Shown piece by piece: positions 1-7,599 of a stretch of DNA of 27,102 nucleotides. The DNA comes from an uncultured Prevotella sp. (GTDB lineage Bacteria > Bacteroidota > Bacteroidia > Bacteroidales > Bacteroidaceae). Positions within the stretch are counted from its first letter, which is position 1; the number at the start of each line of letters is the position of its first letter. Below the pieces are notes generated by a model. That model worked only from the letters and a program-made list of their open reading frames with translations. It had not been told where the DNA came from and ran no database searches. The position numbers were made by a program, and so were the translations under genes. The DNA is taken from contig CAAGLS010000249.1 in assembly GCA_900770845.1 (NCBI GenBank), positions 1 through 27,102 on the forward strand, written 5' to 3'.

Positions 1-1
1 A

Positions 2-79
2 AAGGTTCTGCCAGCTATCGAGACTCTGGAACGTAAGTTGAAGAGGGAGTGTAGCGGGCTACACGACCGATTAGAATAG
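2..79 (+). CDS. C-terminal tail of an unidentified protein (partial)
   Basis: The window opens inside an open frame of 25 codons that ends at a TAG at 77-79. The residues (IETLERKLKRE near the middle) look like a charged amphipathic helix, as is common at protein C-termini. The other two forward frames are stopped by about position 40. The 5' part lies outside the window, so the product cannot be named. This may be chance, because the frame is short; the helix-like composition is the only support. Confidence 0.35.
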   Translation, partial: KVLPAIETLERKLKRECSGLHDRLE

Positions 80-226
80 ACGTTTTGAGGCCGATAGATG
101 CAGAAGACGACCGAAACAACATGCATCCGTATCGTCTAATTTTCTCAACCTAATTTTTAGAACCGGCCTTAAGGCTGACGGGCAAGCAGGCTTTGGCCGA
201 AGTCCATCGATGGAAACATGCAAAAC

Positions 227-272
227 GCAAGCTCCCCAAGGCGCGATGTTGTCTGCGCCTTGGGGAGCTTGC
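227..272 (-). terminator. Strong hairpin downstream of the UpxY-like gene
   Basis: A perfect 18-bp inverted repeat (arms 227-244 and 255-272, 10-nt loop) lies about 40 bp past the stop of the minus-strand antiterminator gene. It is followed on the minus strand by a TTTTG tract. It is probably the transcription terminator of that gene. Shorter flanking inverted segments (203-209 with 284-290) may extend the structure. Confidence 0.7.
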
Positions 273-312
273 ACTTTGGCCTGCCGATGGACCAAACGCA
301 CGGGCCGCCCGC

Positions 313-912
313 TCATTCCTCGGCCAACGGCTCGCAGCACCAACGCGACACATTCATCATCACAGCGATGCCGGGAATCTCTTTCAAAAGGAAATACTTC
401 TTGTTGGCCCTGACGAGCCGCCCCCGCAAGCCCTTGAGCGGCCCATGGGTGACGCTGACCAGCTGGCCTTTCTTCAGCTTGGCGGCATCGGAAGTGAGAA
501 TCCGCTTCTGCAAGAAGTCAGGATTGCACATCACCTGGAACTCATACATCTGGCGGGCGGGAATCTTGGCCAGTTCCCTTGTCCCCCTCGACTTGCGCAT
601 GAGCCTCACCGGATAGGCCAATTCGGCAACCATCTTGGCCAGTTCCCTGTCTGCATCCCTTGCCTTGAGAAAAAGGAGATTCCTCACCACGGGGCGCAAT
701 TCGCGCTTGCGGTGGCCGGGAGTCTTCTCCGTCATCACCCATTCCAAAGGCACGTACACCTCGTAATGCTTCTCCTTCAGCTCCTGGGCTATGGCATATT
801 GGTTCATGCTGAAGAGTTGCAGCGCCACCCAGGGCGTCTGGTCTTCAGGCTCAGCAAGATTGAGAACCCGCTGCTGGCTAAAGAGCATTTCGTTTCTGGC
901 TTGATTGTCCAT
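313..912 (-). CDS. UpxY-like transcription antiterminator (NusG family)
   Basis: A 199-residue protein of the specialised NusG paralogue group known in Bacteroidales as UpxY. The N-terminal NGN-like domain (about residues 25-125) starts with a typical TPWVALQLFSMNQ segment. A KOW-type domain follows at about 145-195 (VSVTHGPLKGLRGRL). Family members bind RNA polymerase and let it read through the long leader of an exopolysaccharide or capsule operon, usually the one they head. Here the gene is followed by a strong hairpin at 227-272 and not by glycosyltransferases in the visible sequence, so it appears to be an orphan or to act in trans. A TAATTTTG -7 box lies 17 bp upstream of the ATG, and a further promoter-hairpin unit lies upstream at 1024-1121. 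The family call is firm; the target operon is unknown. Confidence 0.85.
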   Translation of the reverse strand: MDNQARNEMLFSQQRVLNLAEPEDQTPWVALQLFSMNQYAIAQELKEKHYEVYVPLEWVMTEKTPGHRKRELRPVVRNLLFLKARDADRELAKMVAELAYPVRLMRKSRGTRELAKIPARQMYEFQVMCNPDFLQKRILTSDAAKLKKGQLVSVTHGPLKGLRGRLVRANKKYFLLKEIPGIAVMMNVSRWCCEPLAEE

Positions 913-928
913 AGTGCTAAATCGGATG

Positions 929-936
929 CAAAATTA
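929..936 (-). promoter_or_regulatory. -7 box of the UpxY-like gene
   Basis: On the minus strand this reads TAATTTTG, matching the Bacteroidetes TAnnTTTG -7 consensus, 17 bp from the ATG. No convincing TTG -33 box is present, only a TTTTCC tract. Confidence 0.5.
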
Positions 937-1023
937 TGAAAATAAAATGGAAAAGCGCCTTCTTATCCTTTTAAAATAAAGTCCCGGGTTTCAAATTCCT
1001 CCCCTGCCCGAGCGGAAAAGGCA

Positions 1024-1086
1024 TAAAAAAAGGAGTACCGCTGTACTCCAACCTTGTTAACCTTAAATCTAATACTATGAAAAACA
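1024..1086 (-). ncRNA. Candidate small RNA or attenuator leader, about 62 nt
   Basis: On the minus strand a full promoter (1092-1121) is followed by about 35 nt of leader and then a perfect 7-bp hairpin (GGAGTAC, 4-nt loop, GTACTCC; 1032-1049) with a run of seven T's (1025-1031). That is a complete transcription unit with an intrinsic terminator and no sizeable ORF. It sits about 110 bp upstream of the UpxY-like gene on the same strand, so it could be a stand-alone small RNA or an attenuator that sometimes reads through into that gene. Small Bacteroidales RNAs ending in a terminator hairpin are known; membership in a named Rfam family was not tested. Confidence 0.55.
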
Positions 1087-1091
1087 CATTG

Positions 1092-1121
1092 CAAAGATAG
1101 CAATTATTCTCTAACGGGCAA
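1092..1121 (-). promoter_or_regulatory. Promoter of the minus-strand small RNA
   Basis: Minus strand: TTG at 1121-1119, 19-bp spacer, TATCTTTG at 1099-1092. Both boxes and the spacing match the Bacteroidetes primary sigma consensus (TTG-N19-TAnnTTTG). Confidence 0.65.
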
Positions 1122-1278
1122 TAGTTTCCGCTCAATTTGTTATCAAAAATAACATATTTTAATCAAAACCAGCTCTTTTTCGTCTGTTTCGCGGCTTTTT
1201 TGCAGGTTGTTTGACAATAAACATCACAAAGGCGGAAGCCTTTCAAAAGGCTGGGAATAAAAAACCATCAAGTTTGTT

Positions 1279-1308
1279 TTGTTCTTCTACCGATTTGCAC
1301 TACCTTTG
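1279..1308 (+). promoter_or_regulatory. Promoter of the pantothenate kinase gene
   Basis: TTG at 1279-1281, 19-bp spacer, TACCTTTG at 1301-1308, ending 26 bp before the ATG. A good match to the Bacteroidetes -33/-7 consensus. Confidence 0.7.
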
Positions 1309-1334
1309 CAGGACAAACATTACATCCCCATAAG

Positions 1335-2162
1335 ATGAAGATAGTTATCGGCATAGACGTGGGCATCAGCACCACAAAGATAGTTGGGATAGACCAGCGG
1401 GGAACGGTGATCTCCCCCATACGCATCAAGGCCACGGACCCCGTGACCTCGCTCTACGGCGCCTTTGGAAAGTATCTCTACGACAACGGGATACAGCTCG
1501 ACGATGTGGAGCATGTGATGATAACCGGTGTGGGAGCGGCCTACGTGGACTCGCCCATCTACGGGCTGCCCACCGACAAGACCGAGGAGTTCATCGCCGA
1601 CGGCTTGGGGGCGCGCTACGAGTCGGAGCTGGAACGCATGATAGTGGTGAGCATGGGCACGGGCACCTCGCTGGTGCAATGCGACGAGGAGGGAATACGC
1701 CACATCGGCGGCATCGGAATTGGCGGCGGCACGCTTGCCGGACTCTCGCGCGTGCTGCTCCAAACCGACGACGTGAAGCAGGTGTCGTCGCTCGCCATGC
1801 GGGGCGACATATCCCACATCAACCTGCTCATTGGCGACATCAGCCCCAATCCCCTGCCGGGACTGCCCAAGAACGCCACAGCCTCGCTCTTCGGCAACGC
1901 AGCCAGCAACGCCTCGCGCGAGGACATCGCCGTGGGCATCATCTACACGGTGTTGCAGGCCATTGGCTCGGCCACAATCCTCTCGTCGCTGCGAAGCGGC
2001 ATACGCGAGTTTGTCCTCATCGGCAACCTCACGCTGCTGCCCCAATGCAAGGAAGTGTTCCCTGCCATGGAGAAGCTCTACAAGGTGAGGTTCAACATTC
2101 CAAAATACAGCGAGTTCTGCACGGCCATCGGCGCGGCCCTTTCCTACACGGGAACAGACTGA
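1335..2162 (+). CDS. coaW: Type II pantothenate kinase
   Basis: A 275-residue protein of the ASKHA ATPase fold. The N-terminal phosphate loop reads GIDVGISTTKIVGID (about residues 6-20). A second nucleotide-binding segment, SMGTGTSLVQ, lies near residue 106, followed by a glycine-rich GIGIGGGTLAGLSR segment typical of type II (eukaryote/staphylococcal-like) pantothenate kinases. The enzyme would phosphorylate pantothenate with ATP, the first step of coenzyme A synthesis, in the cytoplasm. Many bacteria use the unrelated type I (CoaA) or type III (CoaX) enzyme instead, and a CoaX elsewhere in the genome cannot be excluded. The gene stands alone with its own promoter and a terminator-like hairpin behind it. 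The fold call is firm; the substrate is inferred from family. Confidence 0.85.
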   Translation: MKIVIGIDVGISTTKIVGIDQRGTVISPIRIKATDPVTSLYGAFGKYLYDNGIQLDDVEHVMITGVGAAYVDSPIYGLPTDKTEEFIADGLGARYESELERMIVVSMGTGTSLVQCDEEGIRHIGGIGIGGGTLAGLSRVLLQTDDVKQVSSLAMRGDISHINLLIGDISPNPLPGLPKNATASLFGNAASNASREDIAVGIIYTVLQAIGSATILSSLRSGIREFVLIGNLTLLPQCKEVFPAMEKLYKVRFNIPKYSEFCTAIGAALSYTGTD

Positions 2163-2239
2163 CGGCCGGCGGCCCCATTGCTGCGGCATACGCCGCGGCC
2201 AACCCTCGGGACCAGACCGACGGCCAGTCCCGAACAAAG

Positions 2240-2286
2240 ACAGGAGTTGCACAGCCTTGGCAGGCGATGCAACTCCTGTTTGTTTG
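2240..2286. terminator. Bidirectional terminator between coaW and the B12 operon
   Basis: A perfect 12-bp inverted repeat (ACAGGAGTTGCA at 2240-2251; TGCAACTCCTGT at 2268-2279) with a 16-nt loop, followed by a T-rich TTGTTT on the plus strand and CTTTGTT on the minus strand. It lies between convergent genes and can serve both. Confidence 0.7.
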
Positions 2287-2322
2287 CCCCGCGGGGCTGT
2301 AGCCTTGAGGAAACGGCAAGCG

Positions 2323-3402
2323 TCAGCGGAGGAATATCACCTGCTGGGTGGCCATCCCCGACTGAAACTTGGTCTTGAAGGCTCCATACTGGTCGTAGAC
2401 CCACAGCTCGCAGGGTCCCGTGTAGCTCTGGTTGACGATATAGAGGTAGCCACTTTGGGGCGAGACGCTCACCTGGCCTATGTTGCCGGGCGTCTGGGTG
2501 AGCTTGATGTCTGTCTTCTTGCCCGTAGAGACATCGTAGCGGTAGATGCCGTTGTATTCGGGATGTCCATAGACGGCAGAGATGCACACGATGTCGTCGT
2601 TGAGCTTGTCGTAGGCGATGGAAGTGCCGTGGCCAATCTCAATCACCTTGCCGGTCGCAGCGTCAAGCATCTGCAGGATGTTGTCGCTGTAGTCGAGGTT
2701 GCTCACGAAGAACACCTTGCTGCCCACGGCAACCATCTGGCTGTAGGGGTTGAGGCGCACCTCGATGTCCTTGGTTTTCTTGAAGCTCTTCAGGTCCACC
2801 TCGGCCAGATACTTGCCGTTGCCGCTCATATCATAGTTGGACAAGGCCGCATAGAGCTTGCCGTCGGCGATGGCCACAGCCTCGGGATAGGCTCCCACCC
2901 TCACGCTGTCGGTAATCCGATAGGTGTCGCGGCTCATCTTGTAGACGTAGCCGTTGTAGGCCGAGAAGTAGACATCGCTTCCCTCGCCGGTGATGTAGCG
3001 GGGCTGCACATTGGGCAATAGCTGCACGTGGAGTTCCTTGCCCTTGGTGTCGAGCACGCTAATCTTGGAGGAAGTGGTGCTGGTGACGAAAACAAGGCCA
3101 TTCTGCCCATCGGCGGATACAGTGATGTAGGCGCTCTGGGCGTCGCCAATGCCCTTGTTGTTCTCTTGCTTGTAGATGTCGAGGTAAGAGGGCGTGTCGG
3201 TGTGCACTCCTAAGATGGCTCCAATGGTGCCGTCGTTGGCGCCCCAGTTGCCGTTGTTGACCACGTAGGCGTCGTAAGACTTCTCCACGGGGATTTCCGG
3301 CTGCTTGTTGTCATCGTCGTCGTCGCTACAAGAGGTGAGAGCAAACGTGGCTGTGAGCATCAGCCCAACAGCCCAAATCAGTTTTCTATTCATTTTCTCC
3401 AT
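2323..3402 (-). CDS. btuG: BtuG-like surface cobalamin-binding lipoprotein (YncE/DUF5074-type beta-propeller)
   Basis: About 359 residues (356 if the ATG at 3393 is used). The N-terminus is a lipoprotein signal (MNRKLIWAVG core, lipobox LTSC) followed directly by SDDDDD, the acidic export signal that sends Bacteroidetes lipoproteins to the cell surface. The body carries repeated strands such as DAYVVNNGNWG, AEVDLKSF and LDAATGKV, as expected for a YncE-like beta-propeller. It is the second gene of a cobalamin-riboswitch operon and starts 8 bp after the TonB receptor stop. In Bacteroides, BtuG is a propeller lipoprotein that binds B12 very tightly and caps BtuB; location and architecture make that the best call. 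The open frame continues upstream into btuB, but residues before the signal peptide are not part of this gene. Confidence 0.82.
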   Translation of the reverse strand: MEKMNRKLIWAVGLMLTATFALTSCSDDDDDNKQPEIPVEKSYDAYVVNNGNWGANDGTIGAILGVHTDTPSYLDIYKQENNKGIGDAQSAYITVSADGQNGLVFVTSTTSSKISVLDTKGKELHVQLLPNVQPRYITGEGSDVYFSAYNGYVYKMSRDTYRITDSVRVGAYPEAVAIADGKLYAALSNYDMSGNGKYLAEVDLKSFKKTKDIEVRLNPYSQMVAVGSKVFFVSNLDYSDNILQMLDAATGKVIEIGHGTSIAYDKLNDDIVCISAVYGHPEYNGIYRYDVSTGKKTDIKLTQTPGNIGQVSVSPQSGYLYIVNQSYTGPCELWVYDQYGAFKTKFQSGMATQQVIFLR

Positions 3403-3410
3403 ATTTTGTT

Positions 3411-5360
3411 TTAGAATTGATAAGTCAGAGTTGTGCGCCAGTTGAGGACGGGCATGGGATAGAACCTCACCACCTCGTAGTTGCCGCCGCCTAAGTTGCG
3501 CAGGTCGAGTTGAATCCGCCAATGGCGCCAACGGCGCGAAAGCGACACGCTGTGGTCGGCGAACGACGGCATGCGCGTATCGGCGGAGTTGTAGCCCGAC
3601 GAATAGCGGCGGCCCGTGAAGAGCAGGTTGTAGGCCACATCCACCCAAGGCGTATGGACCGACACAGAGGCTGAGGCTGAATATTGCGGAGTGTAGGCCA
3701 ACTGGTGGCCAAAGAACAGGTCTTGGCGGCTACTGCGGTCCTGAGCATGAATCCAACTGCCCGAGAGCTGCACGAAGGTGGTCCAGTCCTTGGCCCACAG
3801 CAGTTGGGCGGCTGCCGTGAGGTCAACGCCCGTGGTGCGCACGCGGCCGATGTTCTGCATTTTCCAGATGAACATGGTGGGCACAGCCTGTATCTTGTCG
3901 GTCACGTTGCCCCAATAGGCGTCGGCGGTGAGCGATATGTAGTCGGCCACGGATGAGACATGGTGGTTCCAAGTGAGCCCGACGTTCCACTGTCGGGTCT
4001 TCTCGGGCCGTAGGTTGGCGTTGCCAATGAGCCGATAGTAGAGGTCGTTGAGGGTTGGCGTTCGGAAGATGTCCTTGTAGGATGCGCGCAGCCGCAGGTT
4101 GCCGGCCAAGCGCCAAGTGAGGCTCAGGGCTGGGGAAAGCCTGTGGCAGTCGTTGCCCGAGAAGCCGGTGCGCACATGCTCGTCGACCACCGTGTTGAGC
4201 AGTGAGGCGCCCACCTGCCACCGTCCCCTCTCATAGAGGGCGGAAAGCGACGTGAGCCACGTGCTGCGCCAGGGATAGGGACAATTGGCCAATGTCGTGC
4301 TGAGGTGGTTGTAGAGATAGTCTTGGGCCAGGGCCACGTGCAGTCCCTCGAAGGCGTTCCACAGGCCCGTGGCCGTGAGATAGACCTCGTTTTGTCGGAA
4401 CTTGTCTATCGTCTCGCGCGCGGCGTCGCGGTTGTAGTCGCGGTTCCATTGATAGTTCCATTTTGCGGCGGCCTTCATCTGCCACGCCCCGTCCTGCCGG
4501 TTCTCGTAGCTGAGTTGGGCAAAGGCGTTGCGGTCGGCGAGACGCTCGGCACTGTAGGGATTGTCGTAGACTACGCCGCCGGGAATGCCCCGCTTGGAGT
4601 TGAAACCATAGACCTTGGCACGCAACGACTGGCCACGGCCCATCTTGTAGTTGGCGTTGAGCTCGGCGTGCCAGATGCTCGCGTCGCTGTTGTAGCGCTT
4701 GGTGTGGATGCGCTGCACGCCATTATATAAGGTATAGGGATAGTTGCCGTCGGCACGCTGCCAGTCGCAGAAGGCAGCCAGCGTGAGCCTTTTGCCCGCA
4801 GGCTGCACCCAAAGGGCCGAGGGGGCGAGCTGGCCGAAGGAGCCCACGCGAAGGTTGGCCTCCACCATAGCCGTGTCGGAATGGAGGGGCAAGGTCTCGA
4901 TGTTGAGCGTAGCGGCCGAGGCGTATTGGCGCGCACTGACGAAGATGTCGTCCTGCTGGCCTATGGAGAGCCACAAGAGGGAGACGTTGTCGAGGGCGAA
5001 GCGCGAGATGTCAACCTGCCCCGACTGGCTGTTGCCCACCATCACTCCATCGTAGCTCACACCCGTGTGCATAGCTCCCAATCCGCGCACTCCCACCGTC
5101 TTGAGACCGCCAATGCCGCCATAGTCCTTCACTTGCACGCCGGCGAAGTGCTTCACAGCCTCAGCCACGTCGGCCACGCCCATTCGCCTCAGCTCTTCAT
5201 GGGTGAAGAGCTGCAGGGGCGACCCGGCCCGCATGGTGGAGAGCCGTGCCGAGGCAGTCACCACCACGCCCTGCAGCGTGTGGAGGCTGTCGGGTACAAT
5301 GGCAGAGGCACTCAAGGCCGACATCGGCATGAGCAACGACAGCAGCAGTTTCTTTCGCAA
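3411..5360 (-). CDS. btuB: TonB-dependent receptor for cobalamin (BtuB-like)
   Basis: About 649 residues. A TTG start at 5360 is chosen because it gives a clean signal peptide (RKKLLLSLLMPMSALSASA). The only ATGs nearby (5330, 5324) would cut into that signal. The frame stays open to 5633, but that part is the riboswitch. After a VVVTASA TonB-box-like segment comes the plug domain (about residues 35-150: AVKHFAGVQVKDYGG, VGVRGLG), then the beta-barrel, ending in an aromatic residue (TYQF) as outer-membrane porins do. The protein would import B12 across the outer membrane using TonB energy. Substrate assignment rests on the cobalamin riboswitch just upstream and the BtuG-like gene just downstream. 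Confidence 0.88.
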   Translation of the reverse strand: MRKKLLLSLLMPMSALSASAIVPDSLHTLQGVVVTASARLSTMRAGSPLQLFTHEELRRMGVADVAEAVKHFAGVQVKDYGGIGGLKTVGVRGLGAMHTGVSYDGVMVGNSQSGQVDISRFALDNVSLLWLSIGQQDDIFVSARQYASAATLNIETLPLHSDTAMVEANLRVGSFGQLAPSALWVQPAGKRLTLAAFCDWQRADGNYPYTLYNGVQRIHTKRYNSDASIWHAELNANYKMGRGQSLRAKVYGFNSKRGIPGGVVYDNPYSAERLADRNAFAQLSYENRQDGAWQMKAAAKWNYQWNRDYNRDAARETIDKFRQNEVYLTATGLWNAFEGLHVALAQDYLYNHLSTTLANCPYPWRSTWLTSLSALYERGRWQVGASLLNTVVDEHVRTGFSGNDCHRLSPALSLTWRLAGNLRLRASYKDIFRTPTLNDLYYRLIGNANLRPEKTRQWNVGLTWNHHVSSVADYISLTADAYWGNVTDKIQAVPTMFIWKMQNIGRVRTTGVDLTAAAQLLWAKDWTTFVQLSGSWIHAQDRSSRQDLFFGHQLAYTPQYSASASVSVHTPWVDVAYNLLFTGRRYSSGYNSADTRMPSFADHSVSLSRRWRHWRIQLDLRNLGGGNYEVVRFYPMPVLNWRTTLTYQF

Positions 5361-5414
5361 TGTATTATATATATAATAAGGTATGGATTCCCGGCCTTCC
5401 TCGAAGCGGGGGAA

Positions 5415-5602
5415 ACGCAAATCGCAACGGCAGGTCTTCTGGCTCGCGGCCCAGGACGAACGCCTTCCCGACATGCCCTCCGAAGGGTGGTCAGTGGCTC
5501 CGTGTTCGTTCTGACAAAAGGCCGCACACAGCAGCGGGACTGTCCGGGATTCCCACCCGGTTCCCTCTTTGTCACACAAGGGTGAACCAATTGCGGTTGC
5601 AA
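5415..5602 (-). promoter_or_regulatory. Cobalamin (B12) riboswitch
   Basis: Read on the minus strand, this leader has the hallmarks of the AdoCbl class: GGGAACCGGGTGGGAATCCC, then CCCGCTGCTGTG, a GTCGGGAAGGCG segment, and the 3' box GAGCCAGAAGACCTGCC. The ends pair (CCGCAA near 5592-5597 with TTGCG near 5423-5427), forming P1. It lies between a promoter at 5600-5635 and the btuB start at 5360. When bound to cobalamin it should repress btuB and btuG. Confidence 0.95.
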
Positions 5603-5635
5603 ACTTACATAAAAAAATCGAGAAACAGGCCAAAA
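5600..5635 (-). promoter_or_regulatory. Promoter of the B12 operon
   Basis: Minus strand: TTTTG at 5635-5631 and TAAGTTTG at 5607-5600, spacer 23 bp. Transcription would begin at about 5594, right at the first strand of riboswitch stem P1, which supports the assignment. Confidence 0.6.
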
Positions 5636-5924
5636 CGAACAGTTATTTTCTCCAATCAGCAAAAGGCGGCACCCCTTGGGCGGACTTGCGGCTACGAGCC
5701 GGCAACCAGCATCAACGTCAACCACGCTGGTGGAGGGCGCGGGCGACGGCATCCATGCCGCTACAGACTACAGCTAAACCAGGGCCGAAGAGTTGGCGAA
5801 AGCCACCGCGCCCCCTATAGGTGAGTGTTGGGAAACGAGCCTTTTGCCGCCCCGTTTCCCGCTCAATTCCTCCACAGTTCGCCTTAAATGTCACCTTTTT
5901 GGGTAAAAAAGTCGGTTTTCCTTT
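5636..5924. other. Intergenic region between divergent btuB and anion-transporter promoters
   Basis: No coding region, RNA or repeat is recognised in this stretch. The open frames crossing it are not conserved-looking and run over the two promoters. Confidence 0.5.
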
Positions 5925-5952
5925 TTGCATTATCTTTTTTTTATTACCTTTG
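5925..5952 (+). promoter_or_regulatory. Promoter of the anion transporter gene
   Basis: TTG at 5925-5927, 17-bp spacer, TACCTTTG at 5945-5952. The 5' untranslated leader to the ATG at 6046 would be about 85 nt. Confidence 0.6.
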
Positions 5953-6045
5953 TCCGTCGGAAGCCACAAGCCTTGAGAGACTCGGCCTACAAGGAAAAAT
6001 CAAGAACTAAACAACTATATTATTAACTAACTTTATTACATCGTA

Positions 6046-7512
6046 ATGTCAGACACAGTACACAAGGTTCTGTCAGGTGATTTCAACAAGAAAAAGGCTC
6101 TGATGTTCCTCATCACGGCCATCATCACCTTGATTGTGTGGAACCTGCCCTCCTCATCGTTTGGTATTGATGGACTCACCGTAGTCCAGCAACGCGTCAT
6201 CGCCATCTTCGTCATGGCAGTCCTCCTATGGCTTACCGAAGCTATCCCGGCTTGGGCAACCTCTGTGACCATCATCTTCGTCTTGTTGTTCTGCGTGAGC
6301 AACTCGTCGTTCAACTTCATGCAGGGTTCCGAAGGCGAATACGGCCAGCTGCTCGACTACCAAGGCGTGATGGCCTGCTTCGCCGACCCGACAATCATCC
6401 TCTTCTTGGGTGGCTTCATCCTCGCCATCGCGGCTTCCAAGTCGGGACTCGACGTGATGCTGGCCCGCTTCCTGCTCAAGCTTTTCGGCCATAAGAGCGA
6501 GAACGTGCTGTTGGGATTCCTCATCATCACGGGCATCTTCTCCATGTTCATCTCCAACACGGCCACGGCAGCCATGATGCTCACGTTCCTGGCACCGGTG
6601 TTCAAGACTCTTCCCGCCAACGGCAAAGGAAGGATTGCGCTGACCATGGCCATCCCCATCGGAGCCAACCTCGGCGGTATGGGAACGCCCATCGGCACTC
6701 CCCCCAACGCCTTCGCCTTCAAGGTGCTCATCGACCCTAACGGCCTCAACATGAACTTGGGATTCTTCGACTGGGCCATGATAATGATTCCGCTCGTACT
6801 CGTGCTCCTCGTCATCGCGTGGCTCCTGCTCCGCTGGTTCTTCCCCTTCTCGCAGAAGACCATCGAAATCAAGATTGAGGGCGGCGGCGAGTGGAACTGG
6901 CGCACCTGGGTGGTGGCCATCACCTTCTTCATGACCATTGTCATGTGGATTTGCGGAAAGCAATTGGGCGTCAACGCCAACACGGTGGCCATGTTCCCCA
7001 TTGCTGTGTTCGCCTTCACGGGCGTCATCACGGGCAAGGACTTGCAGGACATCGACTGGGGAGTCATCTGGATGGTCGCCGGCGGCTTTGCCCTCGGACT
7101 GGCCATGAACGGAACAGGACTGGCCAAGGTGGCCGTGGAGAGCATTCCATTCGGGAGCTGGAGCCCCATCGTCATCCTCATCATCGCCGGTCTGGTGTGC
7201 TTCCTGCTGTCAAACTTCATTTCCAACACCGCCACGGCCGCTCTTCTCATCCCCATCCTGACGGTGGTCTGCGCCGGCATGGGCGACAAGCTCAACGTGA
7301 TTGGTGGCACCTCCACCGTGTTGATTGGCATTGCAGTGGCTGCCTCTGCCGCCATGTCGCTGCCCATCTCCACGCCTCCAAACGCCATCGCTTACTCTAC
7401 GGGACTTATCAACCAAAAGGATATGATGAAGGCAGGACTCACCGTGGGAGTCATCAGCCTCGTCATTGGCTTCGCAGCACTGATAGTGGTCTGCAAGGCC
7501 GGCCTGCTCTAA
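6046..7512 (+). CDS. DASS/SLC13-family sodium:anion (dicarboxylate or sulfate) symporter
   Basis: A 488-residue, very hydrophobic inner-membrane protein with about a dozen membrane segments. It shows the two-fold internal repeat of the divalent anion:Na+ symporter family: the substrate and sodium motif Ser-Asn-Thr occurs twice in near-identical context (FISNTATAA, SNT at residues 170-172 and 393-395). Each is followed by a glycine/proline-rich loop (GTPIGTPPNA; LPISTPPNA). Family members such as VcINDY and CitT carry succinate, fumarate, malate, citrate or sulfate. Substrate cannot be read from sequence; dicarboxylates would fit an anaerobe making succinate. The gene is monocistronic: its own promoter upstream and a GC-rich hairpin 30 bp after the stop. 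Confidence 0.88.
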   Translation: MSDTVHKVLSGDFNKKKALMFLITAIITLIVWNLPSSSFGIDGLTVVQQRVIAIFVMAVLLWLTEAIPAWATSVTIIFVLLFCVSNSSFNFMQGSEGEYGQLLDYQGVMACFADPTIILFLGGFILAIAASKSGLDVMLARFLLKLFGHKSENVLLGFLIITGIFSMFISNTATAAMMLTFLAPVFKTLPANGKGRIALTMAIPIGANLGGMGTPIGTPPNAFAFKVLIDPNGLNMNLGFFDWAMIMIPLVLVLLVIAWLLLRWFFPFSQKTIEIKIEGGGEWNWRTWVVAITFFMTIVMWICGKQLGVNANTVAMFPIAVFAFTGVITGKDLQDIDWGVIWMVAGGFALGLAMNGTGLAKVAVESIPFGSWSPIVILIIAGLVCFLLSNFISNTATAALLIPILTVVCAGMGDKLNVIGGTSTVLIGIAVAASAAMSLPISTPPNAIAYSTGLINQKDMMKAGLTVGVISLVIGFAALIVVCKAGLL

Positions 7513-7540
7513 TCGGATAGTATCTTTAGTCAACGCTATA

Positions 7541-7575
7541 GGGCGCGTTCCCACCTCTGGGGGCGCGCCCCTTTG
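7541..7575 (+). terminator. Terminator-like hairpin after the anion transporter
   Basis: GGGCGCG at 7541-7547 pairs with CGCGCCC at 7564-7570, followed by CTTTGTTT. A short but very GC-rich stem with a modest T tract. Confidence 0.5.
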
Positions 7576-7599
7576 TTTATGCGGATAGCAACTCTTCGG

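Noticed and set aside
1077..1100. Plus-strand seven-residue micro-ORF (MKNTLQR)
   Set aside because: It coincides with the minus-strand promoter and RNA leader, which explain the sequence better. No plus-strand promoter is seen.
1320..2252. 310-codon minus-strand open frame opposite the pantothenate kinase
   Set aside because: It is antisense to a clear kinase and rich in His, Gly, Arg and Val, as is typical of shadow frames of GC-rich codons. No domain is recognisable.
5360..5824. Plus-strand open frame across the riboswitch region
   Set aside because: It is antisense to the conserved riboswitch and its promoter and has no protein-like features.
6357..7388. 343-codon minus-strand frame opposite the anion transporter
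   Set aside because: Met/Pro/Ser-rich shadow of a membrane protein gene; no domain and no promoter.
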